64,000 bases of DNA from Geminicoccaceae bacterium (GTDB lineage Bacteria; Pseudomonadota; Alphaproteobacteria; Geminicoccales; Geminicoccaceae), in the NCBI GenBank assembly GCA_020638495.1, contig JACKIN010000007.1, positions 62,001-126,000 of the forward strand, read 5' to 3'. Of this stretch, positions 59,715 to 64,000 are shown piece by piece (the first letter of the stretch is position 1; every line of letters begins with the position of its first letter). The notes below the pieces were generated by a model. The model saw only the letters and a program-made list of their open reading frames with translations. It was not told where the DNA came from and searched no databases. The position numbers were made by a program, and so were the translations under genes.

Positions 59715-60563
59715 TCAGCGATAGCCGAAGTCGGGGGCGAGGCGCTCCTCGACCAGCCGATCCAGCCGGTCGGCGGTCTCGGGCCTGAGCGAAGAGCGAT
59801 AGCCGCCGACCCGGCCCTCGCGGACCTTGGCCGTCTCGGCGTCGCCGGCGCGCGTCTGGCCGAGGCGGTCGGAGTTGAAGTAGCCCTCGCGCTCCTTCTG
59901 CTGCAGGCTCTGGAAGGAGGCGAAGCGGACGGTCTCGGACACCTGCGCCGGATCGACGGTCTCGCCGATGAAGGCGAGGAGGTCGGCGAAGGTGGCTTCG
60001 GTGTCGGCGCGGAGGTCCTCGTAGCGCAGGAGATGCGCCTGGGCGAGCGTGCGCCGCTCCTCGGCCCAGCGATTGAGATAGCCGATCATCCGGGCGGCGC
60101 CGAAGGAAGGGTCGAGCACGAAGCTGTCGATATCGAGCTCGCGGGCGCCGAGCGGGATCTTCTTGCGACGCAGCTCGCGCTCGCCGGCCCGGCTCCTCAC
60201 GTGAAAATAGAGCGATACGGCGACATCGCGCGGGTCGCGAACCAGGAAGACGATCTTCTGGTGCGCCCTGGCATGAACCTTGGGCGGGCCCAGCTCCGGA
60301 TAGGGGAAGCGCGTGTCGGGCGCGAAGAAGATCTTCGGTATGTCGGCCCGTTGGCGGTGGAAATTGCCGCCGTCGATCAGCTCCTTGTCGGAGAGGCCGA
60401 AGCGACGGCTGTAGTAGTTCGAGAGCAGCACGCGCAGCCAGGTGCGGCCGCTCTTGGTGTAGGAGACGACGAGCACGTCCGCTGTGGCGAAGCTCTTCAC
60501 CCGCTCCGCGGTGAGCCGGCTGTCCTTCAGCGTCAGCCACCAGTCGCGCAACCGCTCCCGCAC
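59715..60563 (-). CDS. Sulfotransferase
   Basis: A 282-residue PAPS-dependent sulfotransferase. The 5'-phosphosulfate loop YTKSGRTWL is at residues 35-43; the 3'-phosphate motif VFLVRDPRDVAVSLYFH is near residue 105, and the C-terminal GRVGGYRSSLRPE matches the RKG-loop-like region with a changed sequence. GTG 60563 was taken because it begins 14 bases after the methyltransferase stop; the open frame upstream overlaps that gene. Likely modifies a surface glycan or lipid. Confidence 0.83.
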   Translation of the reverse strand: MRERLRDWWLTLKDSRLTAERVKSFATADVLVVSYTKSGRTWLRVLLSNYYSRRFGLSDKELIDGGNFHRQRADIPKIFFAPDTRFPYPELGPPKVHARAHQKIVFLVRDPRDVAVSLYFHVRSRAGERELRRKKIPLGARELDIDSFVLDPSFGAARMIGYLNRWAEERRTLAQAHLLRYEDLRADTEATFADLLAFIGETVDPAQVSETVRFASFQSLQQKEREGYFNSDRLGQTRAGDAETAKVREGRVGGYRSSLRPETADRLDRLVEERLAPDFGYR

Positions 60564-60576
60564 GAGCCGCCCCCGC

Positions 60577-61506
60577 TCAGCCGCGCTTCTTCGAGAGGAC
60601 CGCCGCGGCCTTGAGGAAGAGCTCCTGCGGGAAGTCGGCGGCCGCCCATTGCGGCTCGAGGCCGAGGCTCGAAAGCTCGTCGATGCCGCCCCGAAAGTAG
60701 TTGCGCCGCTCGACATAGAGCCGCGACCAGCCGGTGTTGACGTCGCGGAAGGGCTCGATGTTGAAGCTGTGGCCGGCTGTGACGCGGGCCATCTCGCCGA
60801 GCGCACGGGCGCGGATCTGCTCCATCTGCTCGAGCGCCAGCACGGTCTGGACAAAATCGAAGCTGCCATCGGCGAAGGGCAGCTCGGCGGCCGAGCCGCG
60901 CTCGAAGCGGATGCGCTTGAAGCCCAGGGGATCCGGCAAGGGCTCGGGCGCGAAGTCGCAGAGGAAGTCCGGCAGGGTCGCGTGGCGCTCCTGGAATCCC
61001 CTGGCCGCGCGCTGGCCGGCCTCGGTGAGCTCGAGCCCGGTGAAGCTGACCTCGGGGAAGCGGCAGGCGAGAAGGATGAGGTTGATGCCGTTGCCGCAGC
61101 CGATCTCCAGCACGCTTCTCGGCCGGGTGAGCTCGATGGCGCGGATCAGCATGAGCTGGCGAAAGCGGGTGCCGCCGACGTCGGTGGCGAAGAAGCGGCG
61201 GTCCCGCCAGACCCAGGGGATGAAGTCGTTCCTCGGGAAGCGGTCGAGGCTGTAGCGGTCGTACTCGGTGCCCGACCAGGATTTCTCGTACTCGTCGAGG
61301 ATCACCTGCTCGCTGCGTTCGTCACCGGTCAGCCGGCCGAGCAGCCTGCGGCGGAGATAGTTCTTCGAAAGCTTCCACTTGCGCCGTCGGGCCTCGCGCG
61401 TCCAGGCCACCTCGCCGGCGCTCCGATCGGTGAACGGCTCGAAGAGCCGCCACAGGAGCGCGTCGTCGATCGCGAGCGGGCTCGCCGCTGTTGGCGTGAG
61501 CTGCAT
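60577..61506 (-). CDS. Class I SAM-dependent methyltransferase
   Basis: A 309-residue methyltransferase. Motif I VLEIGCGNGIN lies at residues 132-142, GLELTEAGQ at the end of beta-2, and the FADGSFDFVQTVLALEQM post-motif later. The N-terminal 110 residues are charged and unlike known domains. ATG 61506 was preferred to an upstream in-frame start at 61551. It is paired with the sulfotransferase downstream; both diverge from the glycosyltransferase-like gene. Confidence 0.8.
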   Translation of the reverse strand: MQLTPTAASPLAIDDALLWRLFEPFTDRSAGEVAWTREARRRKWKLSKNYLRRRLLGRLTGDERSEQVILDEYEKSWSGTEYDRYSLDRFPRNDFIPWVWRDRRFFATDVGGTRFRQLMLIRAIELTRPRSVLEIGCGNGINLILLACRFPEVSFTGLELTEAGQRAARGFQERHATLPDFLCDFAPEPLPDPLGFKRIRFERGSAAELPFADGSFDFVQTVLALEQMEQIRARALGEMARVTAGHSFNIEPFRDVNTGWSRLYVERRNYFRGGIDELSSLGLEPQWAAADFPQELFLKAAAVLSKKRG

Positions 61507-61641
61507 TGGGTCTATTCTCCGGTAGGACGGCAGGCGCACGCTTGTCGGCAAGACGGGTGCTGCCGGGTGTTGCTTGCCGCGGCCGTGCCATTCCTGCTAT
61601 CGCCGCTCATCACCTGTTCACCAAGGACCGCGGGGGTCGCC

Positions 61642-62619
61642 GTGACATCGCCCAGCGCTGCGCCAGTTGCCACCAAACCCACTGTCTTCATCCACACCAA
61701 CCACCGCCAGTGGGTGGGAGCGTTGGTATCGGCCTACTCGTTGAAGCGCAATACCGCCCGGCCGGAAGCCTTCGAGGTGCGCTATCTGCACACCAGGGAC
61801 TTTCCGGAGCTGCTCGGCCGCGAAGGCCAGCTCTACCTGCGGGGCGGCCGCGAGGTGCCCTGGCGCAATGACGACCTGCAGTCGTTCACGCCGCTGCGCT
61901 TCGCCCCGCCCGAGATGATGGGCTACCGGGACCGGGCGCTCTTGGTCGACCCGGATGTCTTCGCCGTCGGCGACGTCATGGAGCTTCTGACCCGCGACAT
62001 GCAGGGCAAGGCATTGATGTGCCGGCCCCGGCCATTGCGCCGCGACGGCAAGATCGGCGATCTCGCGACCAGCGTCATGCTGATGGATTGCAGCAAGCTG
62101 ACCCACTGGCAGTTGGCCCGGGATTTCGGCCAGCTCTTCACCAGGGAGCGCGACTACGCCAAGTGGATCGGGCTCAAGCTGGAGCCGGAGGAGACGATCG
62201 GCTTCTTCGAGAACGAGTGGAACGATTTCGACCGGCTGACCGCCGAGACCAAGCTGCTGCACAACACCAAGCGGCAGACGCAGCCCTGGAAGACCGGGCT
62301 GCCGCAGGACTTCGTCATGGCCGACAAGTTCCGCTGGTTCCCGCCGAAGGGCTGGCTGCGCCGCGGCCGCCAGATGCTCTTCGGCTACCACGACTATGGC
62401 GGCGCCTACATGAGGCACCCCGACCAGAACCAGGAGAACTTCTTCTTCGGCCTGGTCAAGGAATGCCTGGAGAAGGGCGTCTTCGACGAGGCGCTCTTGC
62501 GCGAGGAAATGGCGAAGAACCACATCCGCCACGACGCGCTCGAGGTGGTGGCGCGGGTGCCGGACCTCGAGAGCTGGTTCCCGCAGGGACTCAGGGCGCC
62601 GGAGCGGGCGGCCGCCTGA
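61642..62619 (+). CDS. Glycosyltransferase-like protein
   Basis: A 325-residue protein with features of a GT-A glycosyltransferase: an N-terminal VFIHTNHRQWVGALVSAYSLKRNT (nucleotide-sugar fold start) and a DPD metal motif at residues 103-105 (ALLVDPDVFAVGD). The C-terminal half is rich in Trp/Phe (FRWFPPKGWLRRGRQMLFGYHDYGGAYM). GTG 61642 is the chosen start; a frame with a hydrophobic run (VLLAAAVPFLLSPLITC) is open upstream and could give a membrane anchor. It is followed 4 bases later by a patatin gene. Confidence 0.68.
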   Translation: MTSPSAAPVATKPTVFIHTNHRQWVGALVSAYSLKRNTARPEAFEVRYLHTRDFPELLGREGQLYLRGGREVPWRNDDLQSFTPLRFAPPEMMGYRDRALLVDPDVFAVGDVMELLTRDMQGKALMCRPRPLRRDGKIGDLATSVMLMDCSKLTHWQLARDFGQLFTRERDYAKWIGLKLEPEETIGFFENEWNDFDRLTAETKLLHNTKRQTQPWKTGLPQDFVMADKFRWFPPKGWLRRGRQMLFGYHDYGGAYMRHPDQNQENFFFGLVKECLEKGVFDEALLREEMAKNHIRHDALEVVARVPDLESWFPQGLRAPERAAA

Positions 62620-62623
62620 GGCG

Positions 62624-63667
62624 GTGACGAAGACGGCGCCGGCGGCCGGCAAGAAGCGCCTCAATCTCGGCCTGCAGGGTGGGGGCTCGCACGGCGCCTT
62701 CACCTGGGGCGTGCTCGACCGGCTGCTCGAGGTGGACGAGCTCGAGCTGGTCGGCATCAGCGGCACCAGCGCCGGGGCGATGAACGCGGCGGCCTTGGCC
62801 TACGGCCTCGCCGTGGGCGGCAAGGCGGGGGCGCGCGCCTGCCTAGCCGAGTTCTGGGGGCGGATCGCCGCCGCGGCTCGGCTCTCGCCCTTGCAGCCGA
62901 GCCCGCTCGACCGCTGGCTCGGGCTCGGCAACATGGACTTCTCTCCCGGCTGGATCGCCTCCGACAACCTGGCGCGGCTGGCCTCGCCCTACGAGCTCAA
63001 CCCGCTGAACTTCCATCCGCTGAAGGACGTGCTCGAGGCGGTGGTCGATTTCCAAGCGCTCCGGCGGAGCTGCGCCGCCGAGCAGGTGCTGCTCTTCCTC
63101 TGCGCCACCAATGTCGGCACCGGCCGGATCAAGATCTTCGAGGGCGAGGAGATCGGCCTCGACGCGGTGCTCGCCTCGGCCTGCCTGCCCTGGCTCTTCC
63201 AGGCGGTCGAGATCGATGGGCAGCACTACTGGGACGGCGGCTATTCCGGCAACCCGCCGATCTATCCCCTGATCTACGGCACCGACTGCGAGGACGTGCT
63301 GATCGTCCAGATCAACCCGATCAACATCGAAAGCGTGCCCAGGACGGCATCCGAGATCGTCGACCGGGTGAACGAGCTCTCGTTCAACTCGACCCTGATG
63401 CGCGAGATGCGCGCCATCCATTTCGTCTCCAAGCTGCTCGACGAGCATCGCGTCGAGCGGGGCCGCTACAAGCGGCTCAACATCCACACCGTCGAGGCGG
63501 AGACAGAGCTCGCCCGGCTCGGCAGCTCGTCCAAGGTGAACGCCGACAAGGACTTCCTCGGCTGGCTCTTCGACCTCGGCCGCGAGCGTTGCGCGCGGTT
63601 CCTCGACGCGCACTACGAAAAGATCGGGGTCGAGAGCTCGACGGACGTCGGGGCGAAGTTTCTTTGA
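62624..63667 (+). CDS. Patatin-like phospholipase
   Basis: A 347-residue serine acyl hydrolase. The oxyanion LGLQGGGSHGAFTWGVLDRLL, nucleophile GISGTSAGAM (Ser49 in G-T-S-A-G) and catalytic Asp204 in YWDGGYSGNP are all present. GTG start 62624 lies 4 bases after the preceding stop. Patatins hydrolyse membrane lipids or act on polyhydroxyalkanoate-type polymers; the role in this locus is not evident. Confidence 0.88.
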   Translation: MTKTAPAAGKKRLNLGLQGGGSHGAFTWGVLDRLLEVDELELVGISGTSAGAMNAAALAYGLAVGGKAGARACLAEFWGRIAAAARLSPLQPSPLDRWLGLGNMDFSPGWIASDNLARLASPYELNPLNFHPLKDVLEAVVDFQALRRSCAAEQVLLFLCATNVGTGRIKIFEGEEIGLDAVLASACLPWLFQAVEIDGQHYWDGGYSGNPPIYPLIYGTDCEDVLIVQINPINIESVPRTASEIVDRVNELSFNSTLMREMRAIHFVSKLLDEHRVERGRYKRLNIHTVEAETELARLGSSSKVNADKDFLGWLFDLGRERCARFLDAHYEKIGVESSTDVGAKFL

Positions 63668-63678
63668 GGGGCCGGTTC

Positions 63679-63723
63679 TCGAAGGGACGGCGGCGGGTTT
63701 CAGTTTCCCCGACGTCCCTTCGA
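63679..63723. terminator. Hairpin between converging patatin and RND genes
   Basis: A perfect 11-bp stem TCGAAGGGACG (63679-63689) with CGTCCCTTCGA (63713-63723) around a 23-base loop, 12 bases after the patatin stop and 30 bases after the RND stop. No T-run follows, so termination by this hairpin is uncertain. Confidence 0.45.
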
Positions 63724-63752
63724 TTGGAAAGAGCATCGATCAACGCGGCCGC

Positions 63753-64000
63753 TCACGTCGCCGGCGCTGTCGACCCGCCAGAGGTGGAGCGTGCGGCGCG
63801 GCCCTCGCGCAGCTCGAACCAGGTGCAGTAGAGGGTGGGCAGGAAGATGAGGGTCAGGACGGTGCCGACCAGGAGGCCGCCCATGATGGCGACGGCCATC
63901 GGCCCCCAGAAGACGGTGAAGGCGATCGGCAGCATGCCGAGGATGGTGGAGAGGGCGGTGAGCATGATCGGCCTGAAGCGCGAGCTGCTGGCGTCGATGA
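63753..64000 (-). CDS. RND efflux pump permease, C-terminal end
   Basis: The last 82 codons of an inner-membrane RND transporter whose start lies beyond the right edge. SRFRPIMLTALSTILGMLPIAF, then GPMAVAIMGGLLVGTVLTLIFLPTLY is the conserved final helix pair of AcrB-like pumps. A short hydrophilic tail (FELREGRAARSTSGGSTAPAT) ends it. The clear motif makes the family certain; the substrate class (drug, metal) cannot be told from this part. Confidence 0.9.
   Translation of the reverse strand, partial: IDASSSRFRPIMLTALSTILGMLPIAFTVFWGPMAVAIMGGLLVGTVLTLIFLPTLYCTWFELREGRAARSTSGGSTAPAT

Noticed and set aside
60484..62619. A 711-residue plus-strand frame ahead of the glycosyltransferase-like gene
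   Set aside because: Its first 380 residues are antisense to the methyltransferase and part of the sulfotransferase gene; only the part from 61642 looks like protein.

Overview
The window is a 64-kb stretch of a high-GC alphaproteobacterial chromosome, probably from a Rhodospirillales/Geminicoccales-type lineage. That placement is inferred from the NepR-PhyR-EcfG general stress response genes, which are confined to Alphaproteobacteria, and from the left-edge order rnj - mce - DUF1467, which is usual in that class. No rRNA or tRNA gene was seen.

Layout. 1-2352: core genes (RNase J, methylmalonyl-CoA epimerase, DUF1467). 2353-3605: a gene-poor junction with three repeat structures (a 20/21-bp phased heptamer series, a four-copy palindrome array with an exact 32-bp period, and a 121-bp inverted-repeat element) plus a decayed coiled-coil fragment. 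3606-13385: a DNA phosphorothioation (Dnd) island on the + strand: dndC, a small accessory ORF, dndD, a DndE-HerA fusion, a GIY-YIG nuclease-like gene, dndB and the Dnd-associated methyltransferase. dndD is split by a frameshift-riddled IS1182-like element flanked by perfect 33-bp direct repeats. Parts of the island are clearly AT-richer than the chromosome around it.

13526-37644: nutrient uptake and catabolism. A ugp-type glycerol-3-phosphate/glycerophosphodiester ABC system (ugpC divergent from ugpB-A-E-Q) is followed by a HAD phosphatase and a second binding-protein/ATPase/fused-permease ABC system. Next comes a GntR-controlled sugar-acid region: an enolase-superfamily dehydratase, a TRAP transporter, two tandem enolase-superfamily paralogues and an LDH2-type dehydrogenase. 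A second GntR regulator faces a ribose-type ABC transporter with an SDR. Both GntR genes have a near-perfect palindrome in their divergent promoter region.

37710-45856: a stress-response block. It holds a soluble HWE-type kinase, a Crp/Fnr regulator, nepR-phyR, a Cache/HAMP HWE-type sensor kinase, ecfG, and small stress or envelope proteins (CsbD, PRC-barrel, DUF1328, DUF883, holin-like). Sequences matching the EcfG promoter pattern (GGAAC, about 17 bp, GTT) precede crp, nepR, ecfG and the DUF883 gene, which suggests one autoregulated regulon.

45853-56135: a cyanide-insensitive-type cytochrome bd oxidase (cydAB plus a 30-residue DUF2474-like peptide), an IlvD/Edd dehydratase, a tightly coupled Pit - universal stress protein - Na/Pi cotransporter operon, and a two-subunit UxaA-type dehydratase. 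56245-63667: a probable surface-glycan or secreted-product locus with an ABC exporter, an unknown protein, a 2OG-Fe(II) oxygenase, a sulfotransferase, a methyltransferase, a glycosyltransferase-like protein and a patatin. The window ends inside an RND efflux pump gene on the minus strand.
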